44,466 nucleotides of DNA from contig NZ_JADI01000013.1 in NCBI RefSeq assembly GCF_000518305.1, positions 1-44,466 on the forward strand, written 5' to 3'. Shown here piece after piece: positions 11,120 through 23,645 of this stretch. Within the stretch, counting starts at the first letter, position 1. Each line of letters begins with the position of its first letter. The translations under genes were made by a program, and so were the position numbers. Source of the DNA: Mycoplasma imitans ATCC 51306. Lineage in GTDB: Bacteria; Bacillota_I; Bacilli_A; Mycoplasmatales; Mycoplasmoidaceae. The notes under the pieces are model-generated. The model had not been told where the DNA came from and did no database searches. It saw nothing but the letters and a program-made list of their open reading frames with translations.

Positions 11120-13492
11120 ATGGATAACAATCAAAACAATTTTAATCAACCTGGACAAGAAGGATTTGATCAATACCAACAACAACAATCAGGCGGACTA
11201 GTATCATATGGATATGATGCTAACGGTAACCCTGTAAGTGACCCTTCATTAGCAGTTTACGATGCTAATGGAATGATGATCAATCAAAATCAATATGATC
11301 AAAACCAACAACAAGAATACGATCAATACGGTAATCCAGTAGGCATGTTACCTGTTGGAAATGATCAATACGATCCAAACCAAATGCAATATGATGAGTA
11401 TGGTAATCCAGTAGGTATGTTGCCTGGTGGAAATGATCAATACGATCCAAACCAAATGCAATACGACGAGTATGGTAATCCTGTTGGTATGTTACCTGGT
11501 GGAAATGATCAATACGACCCAAACCAAATGCAATACGACGAGTATGGTAATCCTGTTGGTATGTTACCTGGTGGAAATGATCAATACGATCAAGGATATG
11601 ATCAAAACCAAGGTGAATATGATCAATACAACCAAGATCAACAATGAGATAATTATGATCAAGCTAATAACCAATTAGCGGTTGTTGATTCTAATTATGA
11701 AGAAAAACAACAAGTTGAAGCGGATGAAGAACCTACTCACGAAAAGGATCTAAGAGATTTCTTAAACAGCAACAGTGGTACAGAATTAGTTTCTTATTAC
11801 GATGAAGAAGATGAAGTAAAATCACGTAGTAAGAAAAAACAAGCTCAAGCGCCTCAAACAAGAGGGTTATTACCTGAACTTGCAACAGTTAACCAACCTG
11901 ACCAAACACCAATCACACCTCATCTAGAAGCGAAACCGACTTATGATGAAAGCGAAGAGTTAGGATCAGATGATGATATTAATTTAAGTCAGGGTGAGTT
12001 AGTTAACCAAGATGAAGAAGAAGGTGTAATCAATATTCCGTTTGAAGATATCGAATCTGCATTATTACCTAAGTTTGAAGAAATTAGAAAAAATAACCTT
12101 CAAGAGATTGAGAAATTTAAGTTAGAGGCTGCTGAGAATTTTAAGATGTTACAACGTGCAAATGAAGAACTAAAATCTAGTAACGATCAATTAAAATCAA
12201 CAAACGAACAATTAAGATCATCTAATGAATCATTAGAAGATTCAAACAAACGTATTGAAACTCAATTACAAACATTACTAGAAAGCATCAATGAAATGAG
12301 AACTAAAACTCACCAACCAAGTGAAGAAGAAGTGAGTTCTAGATCTAAATTAGAAAAACGTCTAGAAGAGTTAGCAGAAAAACTAGATCAAACTAAAGAA
12401 ATTATTGATGAAAGCAAGGAAAATTCAAAAGAAACAAAACAAACTTTTGAACAATCAAACCATCAGTTAATTGATAGCTTTGAAAAGAAGATCCAATTAT
12501 TAACTGAAAAATTAAACCAAACTCAAGAATCGTTCAATTACAGTCAAAAAGCTAAGCAAGAACAAGACAAAGAGTTTGCTCAAAAGATTGAAAAAATTAT
12601 CGAACAAACTAAACAAGCAAACGATTCACTACAAAACCACGTAAAAGAATCATCACAAAATCTTGAAGGTAAACTTGATAACAAATTTGAAGTATTTGCT
12701 GATAAATTAACTGAAATTACTAGCAAGAAGATTAGTGAAAAGATCAACCAACAGCAAGCTGCTAAGAAAGAAGAAATGAGCAACTTACAAAGTTCGTTAC
12801 AAAATTCTTTACAAAAAGCGTTATCAGAAGTTGTATCTAAAGTTGAAAACTACGCAAACCAATCACAATTGCAATCTCAACACTTAAACCAAACATTGTC
12901 TTACCAACAACAACAAATTAACAACTCACTAAGACAATCAGCGCAAATGGCTCAGATGAACCAAATGCCGCCTCAACAAATGATGATGGGAATGAACAAT
13001 CCTTATGGATTTGCTAACCCTCAAATGATGATGCCACCAGTTCATCAATACCAACAATTACCACCACCTCCAGCACCAGCTCAAGTGGTAAATAATCCAT
13101 TCCAATTACCAAACGAAAACCCAACATTGTTTGAGAAATTAATGCTGGCTAATATGTTTAAACAAACAATTAACCCACCTCAACCACAAGCATTACCACA
13201 ACCTCAATCTCAACAATTACCACCTCAAATTCTAGCATTACCACCAACAGTAGTTCAACAACCAAACTACTTAGTTCCTCAACCACCAAGACACAACGAT
13301 TATTACAGTAATCGTTTAAATGAGCGTATGATGCTAGATGACGCTTACAACACAGGTTATGATGAAGCTGTGTATGAATTAGAAAACCAATACTATCCAC
13401 CAGCTTATGAATACCCAGAATACGAGGAAATTCAACCTTCATTCAGAAGACGTGGAGGCAGAGCAAAATTCGACCCTTACAATAATCGCTAA
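11120..13492 (+). CDS. P65-like attachment-organelle protein with 24-residue repeats
   Basis: A 790-residue protein that probably belongs to the terminal organelle cytoskeleton. In order it shows: an N-terminal acidic, Gly/Gln/Tyr/Asn-rich region with three complete and one partial copies of a 24-residue unit (each ends DEYGNP; residues about 74-157); a charged linker; a coiled coil (about 320-600); and a Pro/Gln/Met-rich region (about 610-720). At the C-terminus is a Tyr-rich tail with an Arg cluster (SFRRRGGRAKF). There is no signal peptide. The mixture of acidic Pro/Gln-rich repeats and coiled coil is that of M. pneumoniae P65, and the gene stands directly before hmw2, as p65 does there. 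Identity to P65 is by architecture and gene order, not alignment; HMW1- or HMW3-like proteins share the style. Trp176 is TGA-encoded. The nearly identical repeat DNA predicts length variation between strains. Confidence 0.78.
11339..11590 (+). repeat. Tandem 72-bp repeats in the P65-like gene
   Basis: Three complete units at 11339-11410, 11411-11482 and 11483-11554, plus a half unit at 11555-11590. Each encodes a 24-residue block containing GNDQYDPNQMQYDEYGNP. The last two units are almost identical in DNA, so expansion is recent. The units are in frame, so copy number change keeps the protein intact. Confidence 0.93.
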
Positions 13493-13518
13493 AATTAGCT
13501 AAGTTGATATAAGTTTAC

Positions 13519-16500
13519 ATGAAACTACATTCTAATTCTGACTTTGATGCTGATCAATTGGATGAGCGCACAAATAATGTCTTTCAAGATGTTTATGACA
13601 CTGGATTTGATGATGGTTATATCAAAGCAAATCAAGAAAATTTAATTGCTAATCAGTATAATAATATTGATAAAGATAGTTATCTAAATGGTAACAATAA
13701 CTTTTATACTAAAGACGAATTAGAAAAATTAAAAAAACAAAGCATCCAAGTTAATCAAGACATTGATTATTACCAAAAAGCGCAAGCAGAAATCAATAAT
13801 GAACGTCAACGATTATTACAAGCAATTGATGATTTAGAAGCTAACCAAGATCAGTTTCATCCGCAAGATTTTGAAGATGAAAGACAGTTCTTAATTAATG
13901 AACTAGATCGTTTAGATAATGAACTGTATCACATTGAACAATATAAGAATGATTCAATTGATTTTGTTCATAATTTAAATCAACGCTTAAGCAGTGAACA
14001 AGCTAAGATCGATTCTTATAATAATACACTTGATAAGAGTATTAGAAAAGACTATATTCAAATCGATCAACTCAAAAATAAATTAGCTGATGAAACTAGT
14101 GAATATAATGATCTATTAAATCGTTCAAATGATGAGATTTCAGAGATTGATCGTCAATCTTTAAGATTGCAAAATCTAATCGATGACCGAATTGCTAAAC
14201 TAAATGATGACTCTTACGGAGTTAGCTTTTTAGATGATGCGACTCGTCAAAAAATTAAAAAAGAGATTGAAGATTTAACTGAACAGCGTAAAAAACTTCA
14301 AGGTGCTAAAAAGTTACACTTATACAATTTAAACCTTAAAAAAGAATCGATTCGTAGATACCGTTCACAGTTAGAACAATATCTAAAATCACTTAAGCAG
14401 ATGCGAAGTGAGCATGATAAAAAACTAAAAGATTATGCTCACAATTTAGACAATCTTAAAAATGAGATTGAAAAAGCTAAGCAGAATTTCAACGATCAGC
14501 AATCTAAAATTTTACAATCTAAAGCTAATGCTGATCAGTATTTTGCTCTACGTAAGATCGAATTAGAAAATTCTTATAAGAAAGCTAAAAACGCAATCTT
14601 AGAAGCTAATAAAGCTCATGATCGTAATGTTCAAGAAGAACAATTACTTATAAATAAGAACAATAAAACTCAACGTTTATTGAATAAACTAAAAGAAGAT
14701 TATGATCGTTTAAAGATTGCTAATTTATCATTCGAATCAATGCGCAAGCAATCTCTTGCAGCATTAAATAATCTTCAAGATGAATTAAAACAAAAACATA
14801 ATATTCTTGAACGTAAAAAACACGAGCAAGATGGAATCGTTAATGAAAAGATTAACGAGCTTGAAAGTTATCGTTCTGATTTAGTTGATCAAAAACTAAA
14901 GATCGAACACGAAAAAGAAAACCAAGAAAGACGCTACAAAGCTGCTGAAGCTTCTTTAAATAAAAAACGCCAAGAGATCGATGAACTTTTCTTAGAAGCA
15001 AACACCAAGCTAAATGAGGCTGCGCTTAAAGAAAACGATCTTAACAACCAAAAACGTGAGATCTTAGCTAAATTAAGAAATCTTGAACATTTAAAAAGCG
15101 AGATTGATCAACGTCGTCGCGATCTTGACCAACGCGAATTAATTGATCAACAAACAATCAGAAAGATTCAACTTGATGTTGAATCTGAACGTGCTGATTT
15201 ACAACGCATGTTGCTAATCGAACGCAAGAAAAACGATGAACGTCAACAAGAGTTGTTACAGTATGAACGTGATATCAAACGTCAGCAAACTGACTTTGAA
15301 AATAATGTTAGTTGAGAACAAAAGAAACTTTCTCAACGCGAAAAAGAACTTAAAGATGGTTATGAACAATTACAACTAAAACAATCTGAAGTTCAAGAAA
15401 AGATCGAAGAATTAAATGAAGAGATTAATCGCGCACAAAAAAGCAAACAAAACAATTTAATTCTTGAACAAAAACTAAAGAGTGATCTTGAAAACTTAAA
15501 TATCTCTAAGAGTTATTTAGATAAACAACAAGAAGAATTAGATCAGAAGTCTGATAAGATGATTGAAGATCTAAAGATTTTTGAACGTGATTTAAAACGC
15601 CAAAAAGAAGATCTTTCAATTTATGAAAAGAGCTTACAACAAAAAGAAGCATCATTAATTAGTTTTCAAAACGATGTAACAGTTCAAAAAAATGAAGCGT
15701 TCCACAAATCACAAGCGATTCACCAAGAATTAGAGTTAAAAAAAGCTGCGATCGAAAACGAATTAAGAAAGTTAACATCTGAACGCAAAGCAGTTGATGC
15801 TGATAAAGAAGAGAATACTAAATTAAAGAAATTCATTGATGAAGAGATCAAAACTTTAGCTAATGAAAGAAAAGAGTTAGAGATCTATCAAAATAACATT
15901 GAGAATTTCAAAAATAACTCAGTTGAAAGACTTAATCTTTTAGAATCCGATCTTGTTAAAAAACGTAACGAATTAGAGCAACTTAAAAAAGAGCAACAAA
16001 CTCAATACAACGAACTGAACTCTAATTTAACTTACGAATTACAAGAACTTGAAGAACAAAAGAAAAAGTTTGCTCAACAAAAACAACAAAAGTTCGAAGA
16101 ATTACTTGAAGCTAAAAATAACTTAAGCATTAAAGAAAACGAACTAGTTTTATACGCTCAAAAAGTTAATGATCGTTACAACGAACTTAAAGCGATTGAA
16201 AAAAATAACAACGCTAAAAGTGAGATGATCGCTGCTAAGCTTGAAGAGTTTAAACATGCTGAGATCGACTATTTAAACCACCAAAACCGAATCAAACAAG
16301 AACAGATTAAGTTTGATAATCAAGTAAAGTTATTAGAATCTGAATACAATCAACGTAATGAGTTGTTATTGATTCGCGAAGAGCAGATTAAGCAAAGAAA
16401 AGCTGAACAAGAAGCTCAAGAAGAACAGATCAAAAAAGATTTCAGACGTTTACAAGAAGAAAGAAATAACTTTGATGAGCAAAAACGTGATAAGTTCAAC

Positions 16501-19296
16501 AAGATCTCTAATCTTTATTTAGAGATTAAAAAACAACGTGATGAAGTTGAATTAGCACAACGTCAAATTGATAATCAAAAAGAAGAGTTATTTTCAAAAG
16601 CGCGTGATGGTCGTTTACAAAAACAAGAGATCGAAGACCGTTTAGGAGTTTTAGAAAAGAGCGAAAAACGCTTTAAGCAAGAAGAAGAATTGCTTGCTAA
16701 AAAACGTCTTGATCTAATTGAACGTATCGGTGTATTAAAAGCTGAAATCAACAAAAAACATGAGATCTTATCATTACGTTCAGTTCAGTTAAATGAAAAA
16801 GCACGAAAACAAGAAGAAAAAGATGCTGATCTACAACGCAAGTTTGATCGATTAGAGTCTGAAGTTGAACGTTTTAATCAAGATAAGAAAACTGAGTTTG
16901 CCAAACTTAAACTTGAACGCGAAAAACTAGCAAAACGCGAAAAAGCAGTTGTTAAGAATATGAACGATATCAATTTAGCTGTGGCTAAATTAGATTTGGT
17001 TCGTAAAACTAATAAAGTTGATAAGGCTAAGATTAATGAACGCCTAGCGCTTTTAAATGATCAAAAAGAGAAGATCGATCGCGAAAATGATTTATTGGAT
17101 GCTAAAAAAACTGAAGTGATTACCCATCTAAGAAAGATGGAGAATGATCTTGAGTTTGAAAAACAAAAAGTTTCATTAGATCGTTCAAATATCGATCGTA
17201 TCACTTCAGAGCAGCACGCACTTGCACGCGAATTAGAAGCTAAATACCAAACTTTAGAACGAGAAAAACGCAGCTTTTCTCAACGTAAAGAAAATGAACT
17301 AAAAGAGATCGATGATTTCTACCAACAAGTTCAACAAAAAGAACGTAGTCTGAACTTTAAGATCGAAGACTTAAAACAACTACGTTATTTACTTGAAAAA
17401 GAAAGTTATAACGTCAACGTTAATAAGAAGGATCTAAAGGTTCGTATTGAACACTACCAACGTTTAGAACGTGCGATTAAAAACGAACAGCAAAAATTAA
17501 AAAACCAAAAGAATAACTTCTTTAGCAAAGTTGAATTACTAAACGACCAACTAAATAAAAAATCAACTAAGATTGCTTTATTACGTTCTAAGATCTACAA
17601 CACATACAAACAACAGCAGCAACAAAAACAAATTCTTGTAGAACAAAAACACAAAAACGCCCAACTACGTAAATCATTACTAAAAACTCAGGAAGAATTA
17701 CACGAACAAAAAGAACGATTTAACGTTACTAAGAAACATGAAGAAAAGAAGCTTAAAGATCAAAAAGATCTAATCCAAAACACTTTAAGTGAAGTGATAA
17801 AACAAAAAGATCATATTACAAATATTAAGCAAGAAGTTGATCTAAAACAACAACAACTACACAATTTAGAAAAACTGATTATTAAACAGCGTAGTGATCT
17901 TCAAAAAGAATTAGAAAAAAATTCAGAAAATACGTACAAGCTGCAAAAAACTGAACGGTTCTTAGAAGAAAAGAAGCAAAATCTTAGAATCGAATATGAT
18001 AAAGCCAAAAAGGTTTTATCAACCGCAAAAGCAACAGATCAGCAACTAAAAACTAAACAACAAAAGCTACAAGAGCAATTTAAAAAACTGGTGCAAATCA
18101 ATAAGAAGATTATTGATGCAAGAAACAACCTACTAAAACAAAGAAACAATATTCAAAAAGAAATTAATAATCATAATATGGCAAACTTCCAAAACCCTTA
18201 TCCAAACTTTTTCAATATCGCGCCAAATTCTCAAGTAGTGCCAAACCAAGGCGTAATACCAATCCAAGCGCCGCAACTTGTTGGTGTTAGTTATCCAAAA
18301 CAACCAGGTTTTGATTTCAATAATCCGTTGATGCAAATGCAACAATTAATTAACCAACAACAGATCTTCATGATGCAAAAAGAGCATCAATGAGCATTGC
18401 AAGAAGCTCAAAAGAAAAATTCTAAGTTGGTTAAACAATTAAAGCAATTAAAACATCATAAACAATCATTAGCTGATAGTACTTCACAACATATGAATTA
18501 TCACAACCACCTAAATGCAGATAATTCATATAAGATTAATTCATTACAAAACTTACTAAATAAAGTAGCTAACAACACCCAAAGACGTATCAACCAACTA
18601 GAAAATAAGATTGATCTAGATGATGATGCTAACCAACTAAATGAATTAAGTGCAAACTCACAATTACTAGATGAGATTAGAACAGTTTTAACCAATACAA
18701 CAACTCATTCAAATGCGATTGTGCCAGCAAATTCTTATTCAAAAGAATTAAGAAGTTTATTTGATGAAATTAAGGCTGATTTTAAAAATCAAGCAGCATT
18801 ATTTAATAACCAAAAAGAACTTTTCACTAATCAGATTAACCAGCTTGCTGAAGCGATCGAACAAGGTCCGATTGAAGTAAGAAAAACTTTAGAATCTCAA
18901 GACCAAAAATACCAACATATGTTTGATAACTTCAAAAATGCATACGAAGAAAATATTAGTTTACTAAGAAACGAAAACAACGAAGTGCAAAAGAAGTTAA
19001 CTGATCTTTATGATGAGATTGCTGCAATTAAAACTAATACTGAAAAGATTAAAAAAGATTCACTAAGACCAGAGATTAAAAATAATCTGAATGATGGTTT
19101 GGGTAATTTTACAGCGATTAACAAAGATAAAAAAGAATACGTAGATCGCGCTTTACCAGTTCATCAAAATTTAAGAATTGACCTAAACCAAAATCGTGAT
19201 CTATCTTATGCTAAAAAAGAACGCATCAACCAATTAGCAAATGAGATTAAAACGATTAAAGAACTAATCGAGAAAAGAAAACAAAGTAACTTATAA
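13519..19296 (+). CDS. hmw2: HMW2-type giant coiled-coil cytadherence protein
   Basis: A 1925-residue protein (HMW2 of M. pneumoniae is about 1800) expected to form the core rod of the terminal organelle and to be needed for attachment and gliding. It is almost wholly coiled coil, rich in Gln, Lys, Glu and Leu, from about residue 75 onward. A short non-helical N-terminus contains VYDTGFDDGYI. A break at about residues 1550-1625 is Pro/Asn/Gln-rich (start MANFQNPYPNFF), followed by a further coil to the end. Only a few Trp are present, two of them TGA-encoded (599 and 1625). It starts 26 bases after the P65-like gene, and the next gene begins one base after its stop. No ribosome binding site is visible, which suggests translational coupling. 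Name given from length, composition and position. Confidence 0.85.
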
Positions 19297-19297
19297 G

Positions 19298-22200
19298 ATG
19301 AATAATAAAGATCAATTCAATTCGTTATTAACAGATAAAAAGCCAACTATTAATAAGCCTGAAGTCATCAAAAAAGGGGACAAGCAAGCTTTTAATTCTA
19401 AATTTAAATCGCCTTACCAAGCTATAAAAGCTCCAGAAGTAAACTATCGCATTAATTACGAAGTTCCATATACTACTGAAGATGAAGCGCAAGATGATGC
19501 GATTATTGCGATTTTAACTAAACAATTAGAAGACTTAAAGGCTGAATTATTAAGCGATCTAAATGCTGATCATAATAACCTTGTGAATCAACAAGAGCTT
19601 AATAATGACCCAGTTGCAATTAAGCAACAATTGAATTTTTTAGAAAATTTATACAAGAGCTTTTATCATAACGATTTTGAACATGCTGATCTTGAACAAT
19701 TAGTATCAAACAAGGATTTTGCTGAATTAAAAAAACAATCATATGCGTTAAGTAAAACTTTATCAAAAGCACAGATTGTTTTTGATGAAATTAATAAGTA
19801 TTCAACGATAATTGCTAATGAAATAACTAAAGTTGATATTAAACCTTGATTATTTTATCTGAATGATCAAGAGTTTAATTCACCAAATCAGTTACTAACT
19901 TATCTATTTGATCTTAAATTAGAAGCTAAAGCTAAACTTGTCAATCTTGAACAAGCAATTGATTTCATTAACAATGAACTAAATCATTTAATTAAATTAG
20001 CAAACAACAGTTCATTAGATACAAATAAATTAGAATGATTAACCAATCAAAACTTATCTAAATACGATTTAGAACTAATAAAAGAACAATTAAACAATAA
20101 TTCTAATAAGATTACTAAAACTGATCTTGAACAATTACGTGAAGAATTAAAGGTTGATATTAATCAGATTAACAAGCAAGATCTAGAGTTGTTAAAACAC
20201 TCAGTAATTAACACCCAATTAGAACTAATTGAAGTTAACCAAAGACAACTTAACGAGCTACGAAAAGAACACCAAGCTCAACTTGAATTGACTAAAAATT
20301 CACAAAAATATATTGTTGATCAGTTAGCAGCAGCAATTATTAGACAAGAAAAGATTTTAGAAGAAAAAATTAATCTCTTAAACGAATTGCGCCCGATCCA
20401 TTTAACTGAAATGAGCGTGCCTTCAACTGAAATTAAGATTGCTCCAATCGTTAACGATGATCAAATTATTATTGCTGATCAAACCGTTAAATCAACTGAT
20501 TTAGACAACCAAAATGTCCTTGTTGTAAGTGAGCAAAATAGTGAACAAGAACCAGTAATCTTAACTAAAGAGATTGATCAACTAAATCCTTTAATTGAAG
20601 ATAATATTAAGATCCAACCACAAACAAAGGTTGTGCCAGAAATTATTAATCAAGAACTAGTTGATGATGAAATAGTTGTAAATCAACCGATTGCTGAAAT
20701 TGATCATCTAAATATTTTAGTAAGAAATATTCAGGTAGAAAACCAAAAGTTTGATCAGATCAAAAAACAGATTAAAGATCAAGCAATTAATCTATCTGAT
20801 ATTGATTCTAGTTATGTTTTACAAGAAGCAATTAATGTTGAACTACCAAAAACCGAGCTAAATAAACAAACTAAAGTATCAGATAAAACTAATTTATCAA
20901 GTTTAAACATCTCAAATTACCAACAAGTAATTAAAAATATTAATTTAGAACAATTAAAACCTGAAATTCTTAAATCAAAAGTTGTTGATCAAAGTTCAGT
21001 TTTAGTAGGCAATCATCTACAAGGTGATGAGATTGATCATTTAAGACAAAAATACCAAGAAGATAAAAAACTGCTTGAATTACGCCAAGAAGAATCAAAC
21101 GCACAGATTCAAGTGCTAAACGCACAGATTGATCTACTTAAAAAACAACTACTTAAAACACAAGAACAAAACCAATCTGAGATCATTAAAAAAACTAGTG
21201 AGTTTAAAGACGTTTTAGAAAACCAAAAGATAGCTTATGAAACGATCTTAAACCAACACAAACAACAATATGAAAATGAATTAATCAACAGCAAAAACGA
21301 TTTAATTCGTCTGATTAATGAAAAGATTCAAGCCAAAACTAATGAGTTCTTAAAAGGTGATGATCAAGAAAATGATTTTGTTCAGATTCGCGATACTTAT
21401 CTAAAAGTATTAAACGATCAACAAAAAGAATACGATAAGCAGATCAAACAAAAACAAAGTGAGATCATTGAAAAACTCAACCAACAAAAGAATCAGTTTG
21501 ATGATATTATCAAACTAAAAAACTTAGAGTGAAACCAATATCAAGAGATCTTAATTAATAATAATAATAAAGCTTTAGCTGAATTAGAAAACCAAAAACA
21601 ACGCTATCAAAATCTAAGTGGTGCTGATCAATCAAATATTAAATTGATTAACGATCAGATTAAACAACTAAAACTAGAACAACAGCACAACCAATCAATT
21701 ATTGATCAGTACAATAACAGTAAGGATCAATTCATTGATGATATTAATACAACCTACAACAAGGAAAGTATTAATCTAATTACTGATCAGATTACAAATA
21801 AGATCTCTGAGAAGTTTAATGAAGAGATCTCTCGCATTAAAGAAAATACATACAACTACTATCCTGATCTAAGTAATTATTATGATTACTATCAATCATA
21901 TGATCAATATGATGAAGGCTATGTTGATGAAAATGGAATTTATTATGAACCAGTGGATGTTGAATTAGATCCACGCATTCTTGATGAATTCAACTATGAT
22001 TATGATCGTTACTATGATTCATATGAAGAGCAAAATCAAGATCAAACTGATCAAGAACAATCAGATCAAGGATTAGCTTTAGATGATAATTCAATAATCA
22101 ATGATTATGATAATCTTGATCGTGTAGATGATGGTATAAATCATTACAAGACTGAAGATGTCGTGATCATGAACGATAAGATCAAAGAGCAATTAGCAAA

Positions 22201-22396
22201 TGATCAATCACTTAAGATTAGAAAACCTGGTGGATGATTTGCTAAAAAAATCTATCTAACCCAAATTGGTGAAAAAGACACGATGCCTCAAAAAATGAGT
22301 GGTCGTAGGGGAGTATTCAAACGCGTAAACAAGGGAAGATTATCTAAAGAAGAGATTAAAAAATACGCAAACAAGATCATTAACTCAAATAAGTAG
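19298..22396 (+). CDS. Coiled-coil protein with Tyr-rich segment, cytoskeletal operon
   Basis: A 1032-residue protein, not recognised. It begins one base after the stop of the HMW2-type gene, so coupled translation is likely. The N-terminal 45 residues are polar; then come coiled coils (about 60-360 and 570-850) separated by an acidic, Ile/Val-rich stretch. Residues about 850-930 are strikingly rich in Tyr and Asp (for example YYDYYQSYDQYDEGYVDENG), followed by an acidic linker. The end is strongly basic (KPGGWFAKKIYLTQIG then KMSGRRGVFKRVNKG). The GYVDENG-type piece loosely resembles aromatic/Gly segments of attachment-organelle proteins, but no full EAGR box is present. In M. pneumoniae the next gene here encodes P41, which is far smaller; equivalence is not shown. 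The Trp at 184 and others are TGA-encoded. Confidence 0.8.
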
Positions 22397-22406
22397 TCAA
22401 GTTATT

Positions 22407-23633
22407 ATGCAATTCATTCACTCAGAACAGATTAAAAACTGAATTAGTCAAAATTTAACCACCAACTTTACTCGTGGGTTCTTTGTTGATGTTTTGTTTT
22501 CAGTAAAAAAGACGAAAAAAGTTTCGGTAATTTCAGGACTAGATTATTCAGGACAAACTGAAATTATTAGTGAGATTTACAGCAGATTTCAGGCGCTTGA
22601 TCGTTTGAATGATCTTTACTTAGTTGATCTTAGCTCAGTTTATGTAAATGAGGAAACTAAGATTGATGATTTCTTAGATAAGATTAAAGCGATTGATAAC
22701 GCGTTTGTGATTATCAACAATATGAACCAACAAGAAGGCACAAGAATTTGGTTCAAGCAGATTGCAAAAGTTGCTAAGAAACAAAATATTACCTTCTACT
22801 TGTTTGTAAATAACTCTGGAATCTTATACGATAAGATTATTGAACACTATAATTTCAACCACTTTTATTTAAAACCATTTAGATTTAGCGAATACTTAAT
22901 TACAAAAGAAAAATTTGCCGAACTTGATTTTGTTGATTATTACCAATATTTAAATTCATACAGCCCGATCTTAGCGCGATTTAATGAAAAAGCTGATGCG
23001 CAAATCTTGTTCTTTAATCAGATCGTTAATTTATTCCGTCACGATGTGTACGAACTGTTTAGTAAGAAATTTTCGATCAGAACATGTATGGCGTTATTAA
23101 ATATTGTTGTGTACGCTAAAATTCCATGTTTTAATCTCAACTTCTTATCAAAAGAATTAGAAATTGATTTTGAAGAACTGTTAGAGATCATTCGCGTTTT
23201 AGACAAAGCTAAGATCTTAAAGATGATCAGAGTTGTTGAAAATGATCTAACTAAAAAACGTGAACCACTATATTTCTTAGTGTTCTATCACCCAATTAAC
23301 TACATTATCTTTGAACATAACGAGCATTCAATTAGCGAAATGATGAATAACACAAAAGTGTTATTATCAGCATTTATTAGTGCAAGTAATTTTATTGATC
23401 AAGTTGAGATTGTTTATGATTACCATGTTTCTTGGACCGAGCAGATTACTTTAATTGACAAACACAAGAAAAGGGGCTATATTTTAGGTATTAATCACAA
23501 CGAAGTTGGTCCAATTATTAATGCGCTTAGTTGAAAATACCATTATCGAGTGAATTATTTAAATCAGAATGATTTAGTTAACTTGATTGCAAATTGAGAA
23601 TTAAAAAACTTCAAGAAGTATCAAATTTTATAA
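22407..23633 (+). CDS. Degenerate AAA ATPase-like protein (AAA_14/DUF4143 layout) in the organelle operon
   Basis: A 408-residue soluble protein. Residues 38-60 look like a P-loop strand and helix, KVSVISGLDYSGQTEIISEI, but the essential GKT is replaced by GQT. The later strand FVIINNMNQQEG (100-110) sits where Walker B would be, with Asn instead of the acidic pair. A conserved-looking PFRFSEYL (157-164) corresponds to the PLSFREFL motif of the AAA_14/DUF4143 family. After it, residues about 215-280 have winged-helix character (FLSKELEIDFEELLEIIRVL), as expected in that family. So the fold is probably kept while ATP hydrolysis is lost. It begins 10 bases after the preceding gene and is followed 12 bases later by the next. 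A structural or scaffold role in the terminal organelle is inference. Confidence 0.75.
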
Positions 23634-23645
23634 GAAGTGTAAGTT

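Noticed and set aside
11280-11522. Long minus-strand open frame opposite the P65-like repeats
   Set aside because: It is the shadow of the 72-bp coding repeat; it has a repetitive His/Asp/Tyr composition and no start signals.
11339-11590. CRISPR array
   Set aside because: The repeats are coding, in frame and without unique spacers.
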